Assembly: GCF_051842935.1 (NCBI RefSeq)
Contig: NZ_JBPXRR010000001.1
Span: 1,612,001-1,676,000 of the forward strand
Reading direction: 5' to 3'
DNA length: 64,000 bases
Source of the DNA: Pseudalkalibacillus sp051842935
Lineage (GTDB): Bacteria; Bacillota; Bacilli; Bacillales; Fictibacillaceae
Part shown: in pieces, positions 14,326 through 23,729 of the stretch
Layout of the letters: each line of letters opens with the position of its first letter
How positions within the stretch are numbered: the stretch's first letter is position 1
Position numbers and translations under genes: made by a program
Notes under the pieces: model-generated
Told to the model about the DNA's origin: nothing
Seen by the model: the letters and a program-made list of their open reading frames with translations, nothing else
Databases searched by the model: none

Positions 14326-16458
14326 TTAAGTTACTTGTCTCTCATTTTGAAGTAAATACACTTTAATCATAAAATAACTCACTTCATCAGGCAGCAGTTC
14401 TTTGATCGGCTTCAACTTCTCGCCGTTTGCTTGCTGAATGGCGTGTTCTATTTCTGAAACATATTCATCCGGAATAATATCTTCCATCTGAACGTCCATT
14501 CCTTCTTGCATGCATTGAATGAGATGACTCTCCACCGTGCTCACCGCGAGATCGCGATGCTCTGCAATTTCTTCCACACTCATCTCTTCTTTAAAAAACG
14601 TGTACGTCTCAAGATGTGAGTTCGGTGTAGCTTTCTTCGGCTTTTCAATACTGTCAGATCCCTTTATTGCTTCGTCTTTCTGCTCAGGGTTCTGGACTAG
14701 ATAATCCGTAATGGCTTCAATGAACCGTTCTCCGTACTTTTCGAGTTTATTTTGCCCTACACCCGTTATCGTTAAGAATTCCTCTCTAGACTGTGGCTGC
14801 TTCACACACATGTCTTTCAAGGCCGTATCTGCAAATATGACGAAAGGTGGAACGTTTTCTCTTTCAGCAATCTCTTTACGAACCATTCGAAGTTCCTCGA
14901 ACAATGGATCATTGACGGCAACTTGTTTCGTCTGAACAGCTTCTTTCCGCTTCACAGTTTCTTTTCCGAGTAGAACGTCCTTCCCTTTTTCATTGATGTA
15001 AAGGGTAGGAAATGTACCGTGTTCAACAGCTATTAGTTCTTGCGAGATGAAAAATTCGATAAAGTCCGTCACTTCTTTTGTACTTTTTTCTTTCATCAGA
15101 CCATAAGTCGGAAGTTTATTGAGACGCAATTCCAGTACTTTTTTACTTTTGGAGCCTGTCAGTACTTGAGCGATGATCGTCTTTCCGAATCTCTTTTGCC
15201 CCATTCTCACGATACAAGACAGGACGATTTGAGCTTCTCGTGTCACATCGATACTTTCACGCGAATCAGTACAATTGCCGCAGCGACCACATGGCGGTGT
15301 ATCCTCGTTACTGAAATACCTGACAATCGATCTTTGCAAACAGCTTTCTGTATGACAATAATCCACCATGAGTTGCAGCTTCTGCAATTCTTGCGACATG
15401 CGATCAGCTTCACTCGATTGATCAATTAAAAAGCGCTGTACTTGAACATCTTGAGGAGAATACAGAAGGATACATTCACTCGGAAGTCCATCACGTCCGG
15501 CACGTCCTGCCTCCTGGTAATAACTTTCCATGTTCTTCGGTAGCTGGAAATGGATCACATATCGGATATTGGATTTATCGATTCCCATACCAAACGCGTT
15601 GGTGGCTACCATCACTGTTGATTGATCTTGTAAAAACTGCTCTTGCTGTTCCATTCGCTCCGCTTCATCATAGCCAGCATGATAGCGTGAGACGTTGACA
15701 CCACTTTTTTTCAATTGTTCATACAGCTTATCCACTGTTTTTCGGGTGGCTGCATAAATGATGCCTGCTTCATTTCCATTCTTTTTAATAAAGTCTTTTA
15801 AAAATTTGACCCTGTCTTGTCCTTTGATTACAGAAAATGATAGATTTTCCCGCTCAAAACCTGTCAGAACCGAATTGTTCTCATCAATATCAAGTGACCT
15901 ACAAATATCCTGACGAACTTTCGGTGTAGCCGTTGCCGTTAACGCCAATACAGTCGGTCGTTTCGGCAGGCTTCCGATCATTCTCTGAATGCGCTGGTAA
16001 CTTGGTCGGAAATCATGTCCCCACTGCGAAATACAATGGGCTTCATCCACTGCAATCAAGGGAATGTCCAACTCTTTTAAAAGCGTCATAAAGTCATACG
16101 ATTCCAGTCTTTCAGGTGCGATATATAATAATTTGTATTCTCCGCTTTTCGCTTTTTCAATTCGTTCTCTCGTTTCCGATCCAGTGAGTGAACTGTTGAT
16201 GAAAGCAGCAGGGATACCTAATTGTAGCAATGAATCTACTTGATCTTTCATTAAAGAAATTAATGGAGAAATGACGATCGTCGTTCCCTCAAATACGACC
16301 GCTGGAATCTGATAACAAATCGATTTCCCTCCACCAGTCGGCATCACACAAAGGGTATCTTCCCCGTTCAAAACCGATTGTATCGCTCTTTCTTGGCCCA
16401 ATCGGAATGACGAATAACCATAGTATTGCTCCAGCATCTCTTTTGCTCTTTGTATCAA
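14326..16458 (-). CDS. recQ: ATP-dependent DNA helicase RecQ
   Basis: A 710-residue superfamily 2 helicase with 3'-5' polarity used in recombination and fork repair. Walker A is MPTGGGKS (about 39-46), the DEAH box is VDEAHCISQWGHDFR (about 137-151), and motif VI is YYQEAGRAGRDG. The RecQ-C-terminal zinc cysteines are in CHTESC and CGRCGNC (about 369-398). An HRDC domain covers about 520-590, and a further 110-residue helix-turn-helix-like tail (EEMSVEEIAEHRDLAVSTVE) makes it longer than the 591-residue B. subtilis RecQ. The start is TTG after GAGGAGG, giving MIQRAKEMLEQYYGYSSFR, which aligns with the usual N-terminus. Confidence 0.95.
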   Translation of the reverse strand: MIQRAKEMLEQYYGYSSFRLGQERAIQSVLNGEDTLCVMPTGGGKSICYQIPAVVFEGTTIVISPLISLMKDQVDSLLQLGIPAAFINSSLTGSETRERIEKAKSGEYKLLYIAPERLESYDFMTLLKELDIPLIAVDEAHCISQWGHDFRPSYQRIQRMIGSLPKRPTVLALTATATPKVRQDICRSLDIDENNSVLTGFERENLSFSVIKGQDRVKFLKDFIKKNGNEAGIIYAATRKTVDKLYEQLKKSGVNVSRYHAGYDEAERMEQQEQFLQDQSTVMVATNAFGMGIDKSNIRYVIHFQLPKNMESYYQEAGRAGRDGLPSECILLYSPQDVQVQRFLIDQSSEADRMSQELQKLQLMVDYCHTESCLQRSIVRYFSNEDTPPCGRCGNCTDSRESIDVTREAQIVLSCIVRMGQKRFGKTIIAQVLTGSKSKKVLELRLNKLPTYGLMKEKSTKEVTDFIEFFISQELIAVEHGTFPTLYINEKGKDVLLGKETVKRKEAVQTKQVAVNDPLFEELRMVRKEIAERENVPPFVIFADTALKDMCVKQPQSREEFLTITGVGQNKLEKYGERFIEAITDYLVQNPEQKDEAIKGSDSIEKPKKATPNSHLETYTFFKEEMSVEEIAEHRDLAVSTVESHLIQCMQEGMDVQMEDIIPDEYVSEIEHAIQQANGEKLKPIKELLPDEVSYFMIKVYLLQNERQVT

Positions 16459-16549
16459 AACTTGTGATCCTCCTCGGATTATCTTCTCTGTTTATAAGGG
16501 TACCATCTGTACTGAGAAAAACATATCAAAGTTTAGATTTCTGCACATA

Positions 16550-16596
16550 AAAAAATTGACGTATCCTACTTCTCTTAGGAGTACGCCAATTTTTTC
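16550..16596 (-). terminator. Terminator of the YfhD-like gene
   Basis: AAATTGGCGTA/TACGTCAATTT stem (one G-T pair) enclosing an inner TCCTA/TAGGA hairpin, with T-runs at both ends. Confidence 0.75.
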
Positions 16597-16615
16597 TAGT
16601 ATTTTCTTGCTAGAC

Positions 16616-16798
16616 TTAATCTTCTTTCTTTCTCGCCGCAGTTGGTCTGAAGCCTGGCTTCTCTTCCATTTCATATGAAGCGTCAAGTTCTTCCGAAAGC
16701 TCAACTTCTTCCTGCGTCAATCCGCCGACTTGATTTGGATCTTGCGAGATCTTTTTCTTGCTGTTGTTCGCTTTTCGACCGTGGTCCATTCTTCCCAT
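16616..16798 (-). CDS. YfhD-like small protein
   Basis: A 60-residue hydrophilic protein beginning MGRMDHGRKANNSKKK, with the acidic segment TQEEVELSEELDASYEMEE and a basic tail. It resembles the YfhD family of small Bacillus proteins of unknown function (some linked to spores). ATG 16798 has an excellent AAAGGAGG; a longer in-frame version from 16816 would place the ribosome binding site inside the gene. It is monocistronic with its own terminator. Confidence 0.7.
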   Translation of the reverse strand: MGRMDHGRKANNSKKKISQDPNQVGGLTQEEVELSEELDASYEMEEKPGFRPTAARKKED

Positions 16799-16867
16799 GA
16801 AAGAACCTCCTTTCATGGGATTAGATTGCGAAAATCACCATTGAATTATTCGAAACGCGACCGCTTT

Positions 16868-18208
16868 CTAGCGTGTGAATGGTGGAATACTCTGCTTGAA
16901 GTTGAACACGTTCATCGGGTCGACCCGCGTTTTCACTTTTCGCAACCGATCGTAGTTTTCCCCGTAATAAGAGGTCGGCCAGTCAGAAATGGTCAGATCC
17001 GGCCAGTTGACGTAATCGCCTCTCGTATAAGGACTCATATGTTTCCGTAAAGCCACGACCCACTCGACGAACTTTTTTGGATCTTCACCTTTTTCCCAGG
17101 TCGTGTTGTATTCCTGAGCGATAAGTGCATTTCTGTGAAAATACGCCGTTTCCGTCGGACCGACTGTCTGGACCTTCCCTGCCAACGATTGCTGCCAGAT
17201 CGATGCATTCTCATTCGGAGCATTTTCCAAAAACTTTTTCATGATTTGAATGCCACGTTCCGGAATTTTTTCATAAACAAAAGATCCCGATCGCTTAAAG
17301 TAGGAGGGTTCGTTCCCTGCAGGATAATTGAAATGTTCGAACGCTCTATTGAAAGGTAGCGATGCGATTTGGATTCTACGAGGGCGTGTTCCTTTCAGCA
17401 ATGGTCTGATCAGCTGCTTCAATTCCTCTTTCGGGCCTACGAATTGCCCCTCCGATAGTATCAAATTTTGACTTTTCGCATGTAATTCTATGTCCGATGT
17501 TAACCTCTCATCGGTAAAAGGAGCCCAATTTTGCCATGAGTCAAACGCTTTTTCCAATTGATCAAAGTCCCATTCCACCCGGTATATGGAAACCATGTCT
17601 ATCGGATGAACACGGAACGTGAACTGGGTGATGATTCCGAAGTTTCCTCCCCCACCTCCGCAACAGGCCCAAAACAAATCCCTGTTTTTCCATTTATTCG
17701 CCTCAACAATCTCTGCACTGTTGTCGCCTTTCGGAATCACGATCCTTACCCCAATGAGATGATCACACGTTAATCCGAATATTCTTGATAAGTATCCGAT
17801 GCCTCCACCTAATGTCAGTCCCGCTACTCCAACACTGTATTCTGTTCCGCCTGGAAGAGCTCGTCCATACTTCCATAGCGACTGATACACATGACCGAGA
17901 TCCGCACCTGCATCAATGACCGCAGTATTGCTACTGGTGTTCACCGACACTTTAACCATCTCGCTGATATCAATGACAATACCTTTGTTCAGTATAGAAA
18001 AATTTTGATAGCTATGCCGACCGCTTCTCACTCGAAAAGGAATATCGCGTTCACGCGCAAATTTCAATGCATTCAAAACATCCATTTCATCCTGGCAAAA
18101 TACGATTGCAGCAGGGTACTTGCCTCTGTATAGATTCAAATTGGTGCGGGCTTCCGGATAAGCCGGATCATCCGGCAAAACGACCCGTCCAGTCAATTTT
18201 GTTGCCAT
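16868..18208 (-). CDS. FAD-binding oxidoreductase with berberine-bridge domain (CotQ/YvdP-like)
   Basis: A 446-residue flavoprotein of the PCMH/VAO superfamily. The FAD-binding domain shows RSGRHSYQNFS (about 60-70), whose histidine carries the 8-alpha-linked FAD, then VGVAGLTLGGGIGYLSRIFG and LTCDH, whose cysteine would give the second (6-S-cysteinyl) link. The C-terminal BBE segment is RGDYVNWPDL through the closing VDPMNVFNFKQSIPP. Length and motifs match B. subtilis YvdP/CotQ, a spore coat reticuline-oxidase-like protein. There is no signal peptide. Substrate is unknown; relatives oxidise sugars or alkaloids with reduction of oxygen. Confidence 0.85.
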   Translation of the reverse strand: MATKLTGRVVLPDDPAYPEARTNLNLYRGKYPAAIVFCQDEMDVLNALKFARERDIPFRVRSGRHSYQNFSILNKGIVIDISEMVKVSVNTSSNTAVIDAGADLGHVYQSLWKYGRALPGGTEYSVGVAGLTLGGGIGYLSRIFGLTCDHLIGVRIVIPKGDNSAEIVEANKWKNRDLFWACCGGGGGNFGIITQFTFRVHPIDMVSIYRVEWDFDQLEKAFDSWQNWAPFTDERLTSDIELHAKSQNLILSEGQFVGPKEELKQLIRPLLKGTRPRRIQIASLPFNRAFEHFNYPAGNEPSYFKRSGSFVYEKIPERGIQIMKKFLENAPNENASIWQQSLAGKVQTVGPTETAYFHRNALIAQEYNTTWEKGEDPKKFVEWVVALRKHMSPYTRGDYVNWPDLTISDWPTSYYGENYDRLRKVKTRVDPMNVFNFKQSIPPFTR

Positions 18209-18292
18209 TCTCTCTCCACCTCTAGCTTGTCTTATTACCGCAGTATATGAAGTAACGACAAGTTTAGGGAGGGCAGAACGGCAACTTTCAGG

Positions 18293-18835
18293 TCAATTAT
18301 TCACTCGGCTCTTGAAAGAGTATCCCTTGTAACCTCCATTATCAGAGGACAATTTCAGTATGTTCCGGTCTTCCGGGATGCCTTCAAAGTACGAGCCGAT
18401 ACAGCCGGTCGTACACCGGTGTCCGGAAATCAATATGTTTACATCACTTGTACCGTACTTGTTCTCAAGCTCCTCCATGAAACTGAAAACCCGCTTCATG
18501 TAGCTAGGAATGTCTTCAACTCCCTCATAGACATCTGGATCGGGTATAGCCTCTTTCATTTGAACATCCTCTTTTTTCATACGGTCCGCAGTACCGAGGT
18601 CAAAGACATCCAACCTCGGGTCTATTGCAGGAGTCACGCCTGTTGCAATTTCAGCAGTATGAACCGCCCGCTCTTGTGGAGATGAAAAGACATAGTCAAA
18701 AGAGACCCCTTTCAACTCCCCTCTTAACGATTCAGCTTGTTTGATACCTTGTCCATTTAAAGGCAGTCCATTTCTACCTTGCAGCCTGCCTTCTTTATTC
18801 AAGTCTGTTTGACCGTGTCGGATGACATATATCAT
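18293..18835 (-). CDS. Histidine phosphatase family protein
   Basis: A 180-residue phosphoglycerate-mutase-like phosphatase. The catalytic motif IRHGQTDLN is at residues 5-13 and the second histidine is in LISGHRCTTG. The mid-segment FDYVFSSPQERAVHTAEI is typical. ATG 18835 follows AAAGGAGG. The C-terminal part is compact, and the specific substrate cannot be assigned. It lies between the flavin oxidase and the nitronate monooxygenase on the same strand, but a hairpin at 18850-18884 separates it from the latter. Confidence 0.85.
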   Translation of the reverse strand: MIYVIRHGQTDLNKEGRLQGRNGLPLNGQGIKQAESLRGELKGVSFDYVFSSPQERAVHTAEIATGVTPAIDPRLDVFDLGTADRMKKEDVQMKEAIPDPDVYEGVEDIPSYMKRVFSFMEELENKYGTSDVNILISGHRCTTGCIGSYFEGIPEDRNILKLSSDNGGYKGYSFKSRVNN

Positions 18836-18849
18836 ATTCTTCCTCCTTT

Positions 18850-18884
18850 GAATAAAAGAGCATTACTTCTTATCGAAGCAATGC
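18850..18884 (-). terminator. Terminator of the nitronate monooxygenase gene
   Basis: GCATTGCTTC/GAAGTAATGC stem with one mismatch and a TATC-type loop; the minus strand continues into CTCTTTTATT. Confidence 0.65.
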
Positions 18885-18895
18885 CCACATGTACG

Positions 18896-19885
18896 TTAAG
18901 ACGAAGGAACGAAAAGCTTTTCTTTTGCTTTGTCGTATTCATCTTGTAGTTCGGCTACCATTTCCTTGACCGATTGCACGGCTTGAATCTGATGGACTCC
19001 TTGCCCAGCCGACCAAATATCCTTCCAGGCTTTAGAATCCGATTGATCCAGAGAAGAGAGGTCGACTTTTTCCTTACTCTTCAATTTCTCCAGATCAATG
19101 CCAGCTTTGATGATGCTGTTTTTCAAATAATTGGCGTTAACACCTGTGAATGCATCCGTATATATGAGATCATCCAAGACCGATTCAATCAGCATCTCTT
19201 TATATTCATCTGATGCGAAGCTTTCTTTTGCCGAGATGAATCTCGTTCCCATATAGGCTAAGTCCATCCCTAACACTTCAGAAGCAAGCACGTCTCTGCC
19301 ACTTGAGATGCAACCCGCAAGTATCGTGATACCATCCCAAAATTCCCGTACCGCTCCTGCGAATGCGAAGCTGTTGATGGTGCCTGCATGTCCGCCTGCT
19401 CCTGAACACACGAGGATGAGTCCATCTACACCTGTTTCAGCCGCTTTCCTAGCATGTGTAATCGTAGATACATCTGAGAAAACGAGTCCACCATAGGAAT
19501 GGACGATCTCAATGACAGCAGATGGATTTCCGAGCGATGTAATGACAATCGGAGGCTCATATTTCTTCACGATTTCAAGATCCTTCTCATATCGTTTGTT
19601 CGATTTATGGACGATAAGATTCACAGCCCATGGGGCAACTTTTCGGTTCGGCTCCTTCTCCTTCGCCTCACTTAACTCAAATTGAATTCGTTCCATCCAT
19701 TCTTCTAGAATCGTTTCGGTACGAGCATTCAATGAGGGAAACGATCCGATGATACCTGATTTGCAACTTTCAATGACGAGTTCAGGACTGGATACGAGAA
19801 ACATAGGTGCAGAAATTACGGGTACACTTAGTTCTTTTGCAATATGATCTGGTAGCTTCGATAACAATTGGAAAACCCCTTCCAT
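18896..19885 (-). CDS. Nitronate monooxygenase family FMN protein
   Basis: A 329-residue TIM-barrel flavoprotein of the nitronate monooxygenase (2-nitropropane dioxygenase) family. Supporting motifs are VPVISAPMFLVSSPELV at the N-terminus, VDGLILVCSGAGGHAG (phosphate-binding loop, about 155-170) and AGCISSGRDVLA. MGTRFISAKES is the usual strand-7 motif. Such enzymes oxidise alkyl nitronates, often to detoxify propionate-3-nitronate. ATG 19885 has a weak ribosome binding site; a TTG at 19867 preceded by GAAGGGG is an alternative start. Confidence 0.85.
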   Translation of the reverse strand: MEGVFQLLSKLPDHIAKELSVPVISAPMFLVSSPELVIESCKSGIIGSFPSLNARTETILEEWMERIQFELSEAKEKEPNRKVAPWAVNLIVHKSNKRYEKDLEIVKKYEPPIVITSLGNPSAVIEIVHSYGGLVFSDVSTITHARKAAETGVDGLILVCSGAGGHAGTINSFAFAGAVREFWDGITILAGCISSGRDVLASEVLGMDLAYMGTRFISAKESFASDEYKEMLIESVLDDLIYTDAFTGVNANYLKNSIIKAGIDLEKLKSKEKVDLSSLDQSDSKAWKDIWSAGQGVHQIQAVQSVKEMVAELQDEYDKAKEKLFVPSS

Positions 19886-20004
19886 AATTCTTGTGCATAC
19901 CTACTAATACGCCATCGGAATCAACTACACCTTCCTTTTTCCAAAATCGATCTCTGCACCTATGCCCAACAGAGCTCATACTCTGCAAAGGGGAGGGGTT
20001 TCCG

Positions 20005-20943
20005 ATGGGTGCCATGGCTTCATTGTTCGAGGAAATGATCATGCTGTACGGAATAGCTGTGATTGGGTACATCGCTCGGAAAGCTCGAGTACTTCCGGAC
20101 GGATCCGACTATGTATTGACCCAGCTTGTCCTCTATGTCACCTTACCTGCCCTCATCCTTTATTCCATGGATTTTCCCTATGAAGCTCGTTACCTCCATG
20201 ATTTCAGCTGGTTGCTCTTGTTATCGATTACCGCCATCATCATCGCCTGTCTATTCGGATACCTTTTACGAAAAAACGCAAAACTACCCGATGAGCAAAA
20301 AGGCGTCTATGAAGGATTGATCGTATTCGGGAATCAAGGATTCATCGGTTATGCCATCGTTTATTTGTTACTCGGTGACATCGGCATCCTTTATACTGCG
20401 GTGTTCAATTTTCTTTACATCGTCTTGATTTGGACATACGGCATTTATGTGGTTGGAAAAAGCAATGCATCGTTCACATGGAAATGGCTCGTATTCAATC
20501 CGGGTGTAATGGCTACAGTGATCGGGTTCATCCTTTTTCTACTTCCGTATCAATGGCCACAATCGATCCATAACCTTTTTGAAACCGTCGGACTTCCCAC
20601 CGTCCCGCTTTCAATGCTAATTATCGGAATCCTTTTAGCGAACTTAAACAAGAAAGAGGTATGGAACTATTTTTGCAGTCCATACCTCTGGTCTTCTGTA
20701 TTCATGCGCTTGATCGGGATCCCCATTTGCCTCGTTCCGTTCATTGTTTTACTCGACAATAAAATTCTCTTACTCGTTGCGGTATTGGTTGCAGCAACGC
20801 CTTCCGCTCCGACAATCGCCTTGTATGCAAGGAAGTATGGAGGTGACCCTTACTTCGCATCCGTCGGTTCAGCCATATCAACCGTGCTCTCCATGTTCAC
20901 GTTGACTTTCCTTTATGGGTTGTTGAAGTGGCTAGGTGTGTGA
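20005..20943 (+). CDS. AEC (auxin efflux carrier) family transporter
   Basis: A 312-residue inner-membrane carrier with about ten helices in two inverted five-helix halves, as in AEC/bile-acid-type transporters. Family marks include GYIARKARVLPDGSDYVLTQ, the proline-kinked helix YVTLPALILYSM and FGNQGFIGYAIVYLL. ATG 20005 follows GGGGAGGGG; the upstream in-frame extension lacks this. Bacterial members export or exchange dicarboxylates such as malate, but the substrate here is unknown. Its 3' end overlaps the convergent AmiE-like gene by 12 bp with no terminator between them. Confidence 0.85.
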   Translation: MGAMASLFEEMIMLYGIAVIGYIARKARVLPDGSDYVLTQLVLYVTLPALILYSMDFPYEARYLHDFSWLLLLSITAIIIACLFGYLLRKNAKLPDEQKGVYEGLIVFGNQGFIGYAIVYLLLGDIGILYTAVFNFLYIVLIWTYGIYVVGKSNASFTWKWLVFNPGVMATVIGFILFLLPYQWPQSIHNLFETVGLPTVPLSMLIIGILLANLNKKEVWNYFCSPYLWSSVFMRLIGIPICLVPFIVLLDNKILLLVAVLVAATPSAPTIALYARKYGGDPYFASVGSAISTVLSMFTLTFLYGLLKWLGV

Positions 20944-21981
20944 CAAGACCGCTTCATGGAAGATTCGACGAAATGTATTGATGTTTACAGGCTCTATTTG
21001 ATGCAATCGGTTCGTGAGAATCACCACAACGATTTTCTGTTCAGGATGGATGAATAAAGATGTCCCCGTGAATCCAGTATGACCGTACCCACCTGGAAAG
21101 TTCGGCGACCACTCAAATCCTAGACTTCTGGACCCTACGACTGTATTTTTAATTTCATCTATCAAGCTTGGTTGGATATCTACTTTCTCTGCATGTGAAG
21201 GATCGATATAAATTCGGCCTAACTCGAGAACATCGTCCACATTTGAAAAAAGACCTGCATGACCGGAGACACCTCTGAAGAAGTAATGCGTGTTTCCATC
21301 ATTCACTTCTGCGATGATCGGTCGATCTGTTCTTCTCCATCTGTTAAAAGTGAGAGACCGCTCTTCGCACATCTTTCGCTCAATGTGATTGCCAAACTCC
21401 GTGGCTGCCACATTCTCCGCTTCAACCGGACCATATTTCATGGTCGACAAACCCAAAGGTACACAGATTCTTGTTCGGACAGCTTCATTCAAGGAATGTC
21501 CTGTTGTTTCCTCAATCACTTTTCCAAGCAAAATGAAGTTCACGTCACTGTACTTCACTTTTTCAGCTTGAAAAAGGTTTGGACCCAATTTATGAAGCTG
21601 TGAACAGAAATCATCGTCAGCCGTATAAAATGGATGCCAGGCAATCAAACCGGAAGAATGGGTCAAAAGCTGAAATAGGGTAATAGATTCTAGTTTTTCT
21701 CTCAGTTTGGGATGCTTAATATTCAAAAACTCCCCAACACAAGTATCCATCCTCAATTTTTCCTGACTGATCAGCTGTAAAATCATTGTCGTAGTCATGA
21801 TTTTCGTGAGAGAGGCGATATCAAAAATAGTTTCCATGTTTACCGGTTCAAGTGTCGGTTCAGTTTGCCGATACCCTTCAGCTTTTTCATAAACCGTCTT
21901 TTCCTCTTTCAAGACCTTGACGACACAGCCTGGAAATTGAGTACGCACAGCGTCTTCTACGATTGCATCTAATCTGTTCAT
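20932..21981 (-). CDS. Cytosolic serine hydrolase of beta-lactamase fold, AmiE-like (murein salvage)
   Basis: A 349-residue penicillin-binding/beta-lactamase-fold hydrolase. The active-site motif is S57-LTK60 (in FDIASLTKIM), followed by YSDVNFILLG and GYGHTGFTG. It is last in the murein-sugar operon, the position occupied in B. subtilis by amiE (ybbE), whose product removes the peptide from MurNAc-L-alanine. B. subtilis AmiE is exported (about 440 residues), whereas this one has no signal peptide and is shorter, so it should work in the cytosol. ATG 21981 has AGGTGAGG; a GTG at 21993 lies inside that site. An esterase role cannot be excluded from sequence. Confidence 0.75.
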   Translation of the reverse strand: MNRLDAIVEDAVRTQFPGCVVKVLKEEKTVYEKAEGYRQTEPTLEPVNMETIFDIASLTKIMTTTMILQLISQEKLRMDTCVGEFLNIKHPKLREKLESITLFQLLTHSSGLIAWHPFYTADDDFCSQLHKLGPNLFQAEKVKYSDVNFILLGKVIEETTGHSLNEAVRTRICVPLGLSTMKYGPVEAENVAATEFGNHIERKMCEERSLTFNRWRRTDRPIIAEVNDGNTHYFFRGVSGHAGLFSNVDDVLELGRIYIDPSHAEKVDIQPSLIDEIKNTVVGSRSLGFEWSPNFPGGYGHTGFTGTSLFIHPEQKIVVVILTNRLHQIEPVNINTFRRIFHEAVLSHT

Positions 21982-21989
21982 GAATTTCC

Positions 21990-23708
21990 TCACCTTTTTT
22001 CCAATCGTTCTACAGGTCGTTCCCCTTTTGCTTCAATCCGTCCGAAAATCAAATCCACAGTTGCCTGGAAAGAAGCCTGTTGGTCCGAGTACTGCGCAAT
22101 CGCAGCATCAACCTCTGATAACACATCCGCATCATACGGATTTCGTGCCATGACAAGAATGGATTTTTCTGAGTGGCGGATGGTTTCATTCATGGCTGAT
22201 TGTTCCCAACCTGTATCCCCTTCTCCGATAACGGTTTTGGAATCGGTTATCAGAATGGTCATTTCGCTCTTCTTCAGTTCTTGCTTCTGCGCTTCTGTGA
22301 GGGCATCACCTTTTAATAGGATCAGAGTAACTTTTTTGTGATCCTTCCAAAGCGCGTACTTCAATTTTTCTAAGTGTTGGCTATTGGTAGATACGAATGA
22401 GATTTGCCCGTTGACTGGTGCTGTGAGCGGAATCACACTTCCCTCATTTTTCATGAGTGTAATAGAATCCTGGGCAATCTTTTTTTCTAGTTCCACAGCT
22501 CGATTTGTAACCGCGGCATCTAACTCGTCTACCTCACTCTCATCGATCCACTTCAACTTCGCTTGTAAAATCCGATTGACCGATTGATTAAGCCGCTCTT
22601 CTGAAATCCGATTCTCTTCTACCGCTTGGGCCAAGGAATCATACGCGACTTTCAAATGGTCGGGCATAACGATGACATCCACACCTGCCAAAACCGCTTG
22701 AACCGCAGCTTCTCCTGGACCGAAATGATCGGTAATTGCCTTCATCTCCATAGAGTCTGTGAAAAGAAGCCCTTGAAACCCCATCTCATTCCTTAGTAGT
22801 TCATTCATGATTTTGGGTGACATAGTCGCTGGCGTTTGGATCGGTAAACCATCTTTACGAGAGGTGAATTCCGAATCATCAATGTTTGGGAAGGTGATAT
22901 GCGCCGTCATGATACCAGGCACACCTTGCTCAATCATCTTACGGAAAGGTTTCCATTCGACTTGTTCCAGCTCTTCAATCGACTGTTCGCTGACTGGCAG
23001 GACGTAATGAGAATCCAAATTCACACTCCCATGACCTGGAAAGTGCTTGGCAACTGCCATTACGTCAGAAGCGTGCAGTCCTTCCATGAACGCGAGACCC
23101 ATCTCAGTGACTAGCTCAGGATCATCTCCGAACGACCTCACACCAATGACCGGGTTATTCGGATTCGTGTTCACATCAACGGAAGGAGTGAAATCAATAT
23201 GTACACCGATTTGTCGGAGTTCAGCTCCTAGCACTTCCCCGGTTTCACGGGCAAGGTCTGCACTATGTGTTGCACCAAGTGCCATATTGCCTGGAAGCTC
23301 GGGAAAGTAAGGGAGGCGTGTCACAATTCCTCCTTCTTGATCAATGGAAATGAGGAGTGGAACGTCACTTCCTTTCTGCATCGCTTCATTCAATTGCTTC
23401 ACTTGATTCCGACTCTGTATATTTTCACGAAAAAGAATGATTCCACCAGGCTGGAACGTACCGAGCATTTCATTCAACTCATCGTTCATCTCAGTAACCG
23501 GTTCTCCATCCATCTCACGGATTGCTGGCATGAGCAGTTGACCGACTTTCTCTTCTGTACTCATTTGTTTGATAAAATCATCAAGATCCTCATCCGATTG
23601 CACTTCACTCCACATCATCGGACTTTGATTCATATAGATGAAAATAAAAAGAAGCAACAAAATGCCTGCAATTGTTGCTCCAATCAACCACTTATAAGAT
23701 CGTTTCAT
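21990..23708 (-). CDS. nagZ: Membrane-anchored beta-N-acetylglucosaminidase, GH3 NagZ type
   Basis: A 572-residue family GH3 enzyme with an N-terminal helix (KWLIGATIAGILLLLFIFIY, residues 6-25) that acts as signal anchor, so the catalytic part is outside. The NagZ-type loop KHFPGHG (221-227) with DSH (232-234) supplies the His general acid/base, and D318 in FTDSMEMKA is the nucleophile. These enzymes clip terminal GlcNAc from GlcNAc-MurNAc or muropeptides. A C-terminal domain (about 410-560) follows, as in B. subtilis NagZ (YbbD). It is the second GH3 of the operon, and the AmiE-like gene starts 9 bp later. Confidence 0.9.
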   Translation of the reverse strand: MKRSYKWLIGATIAGILLLLFIFIYMNQSPMMWSEVQSDEDLDDFIKQMSTEEKVGQLLMPAIREMDGEPVTEMNDELNEMLGTFQPGGIILFRENIQSRNQVKQLNEAMQKGSDVPLLISIDQEGGIVTRLPYFPELPGNMALGATHSADLARETGEVLGAELRQIGVHIDFTPSVDVNTNPNNPVIGVRSFGDDPELVTEMGLAFMEGLHASDVMAVAKHFPGHGSVNLDSHYVLPVSEQSIEELEQVEWKPFRKMIEQGVPGIMTAHITFPNIDDSEFTSRKDGLPIQTPATMSPKIMNELLRNEMGFQGLLFTDSMEMKAITDHFGPGEAAVQAVLAGVDVIVMPDHLKVAYDSLAQAVEENRISEERLNQSVNRILQAKLKWIDESEVDELDAAVTNRAVELEKKIAQDSITLMKNEGSVIPLTAPVNGQISFVSTNSQHLEKLKYALWKDHKKVTLILLKGDALTEAQKQELKKSEMTILITDSKTVIGEGDTGWEQSAMNETIRHSEKSILVMARNPYDADVLSEVDAAIAQYSDQQASFQATVDLIFGRIEAKGERPVERLEKR

Positions 23709-23729
23709 TCTCTCCCCCCTGATTGTTTG

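Noticed and set aside
16492..16704. 70-codon minus-strand frame overlapping the YfhD-like gene and its terminator
   Set aside because: It runs through the terminator hairpin and overlaps a better supported gene in another frame.
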